Assembly (NCBI GenBank): GCA_023127875.1
Contig: JAGMFA010000130.1
Coordinates: forward strand, 1-5,703
DNA length: 5,703 bases
Direction: 5' to 3'
From: Candidatus Zixiibacteriota bacterium
Lineage (GTDB): Bacteria; Zixibacteria; MSB-5A5; SM1-73
Under the pieces are notes generated by a model. It was not told where the DNA came from. It was given only the letters and a program-made list of their open reading frames with translations, and ran no database searches. Within the stretch, counting starts at the first letter, position 1; the number at the start of each line of letters is the position of its first letter. The translations under genes were made by a program, and so were the position numbers. This document shows, piece by piece, positions 5,684 through 5,703 of this stretch.

Positions 5684-5703
5684 TAGAGCGTTCCCCCCCC
5701 CTG

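Larger units (their letters stand above)
5192..5703. other. Gene-free intergenic region rich in hairpins and short repeats
   Basis: These 512 bases run to the window edge and hold no credible gene: only very short frames without ribosome-binding signals occur on either strand, and nothing folds like a tRNA. The stretch holds at least six separate inverted repeats, described individually, plus minor ones: TGACCTT-AAGGTCA (5234-5249), TCCCC-TTC-GGGGA (5361-5373) and AAGGT-ATCC-ACCTT (5330-5343). The 11-base string TTGTCCCCTTC occurs twice (5358-5368 and 5632-5642). It looks like a patchwork of dispersed repeat units, like the spacer after mreB. Confidence 0.75.

Overview
The window is a piece of a bacterial chromosome with three protein genes, all on the + strand, separated by non-coding DNA rich in palindromes. 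The left edge cuts into mreB (the C-terminal half of the rod-shape actin is visible). A secreted or lipid-anchored protein of 617 residues follows, joining a zinc-metallopeptidase-like (gluzincin) domain to a glucodextranase-type DOMON domain. The third gene is a complete rnr (RNase R). There is no rRNA, tRNA, CRISPR array, transposase or phage gene.

Organism: MreB, RNase R and a clean TTGACA/TATTAT promoter indicate a rod-shaped bacterium using an ordinary housekeeping sigma factor. Neither visible gene start has a Shine-Dalgarno sequence. The spacers carry dispersed palindromes, including the type whose spurious translation reads 'HSERSEES', which are common in genomes of uncultured environmental lineages. 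Together these suggest an uncultured bacterium of a candidate phylum (Zixibacteria or WOR-3-like lineages would fit). This is inference and the sequence alone does not fix the taxon.

Layout: 1-573 mreB end. 574-1066 is a 493-bp spacer holding a 142-bp palindromic element (638-779), a second nested inverted repeat with a perfect 26-bp palindrome (782-853), a possible small structured RNA (about 880-1028) that ends in a very strong intrinsic terminator, and directly after it a near-consensus promoter. 1067-2920 is the peptidase/DOMON gene, whose ATG coincides with the predicted transcription start. 2921-3022 is a 102-bp spacer without a clear terminator. 3023-5191 is rnr. 5192-5703 is a gene-free tail packed with hairpins and short repeats.

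The three genes do not form a recognised functional unit: cell-shape cytoskeleton, an envelope protein of unknown substrate, and RNA turnover. The terminator and promoter at 1002-1060 insulate mreB from the downstream pair. The peptidase gene and rnr could be co-transcribed. The most notable items are the peptidase/DOMON fusion with a probable leaderless start, and the candidate small RNA in front of it.
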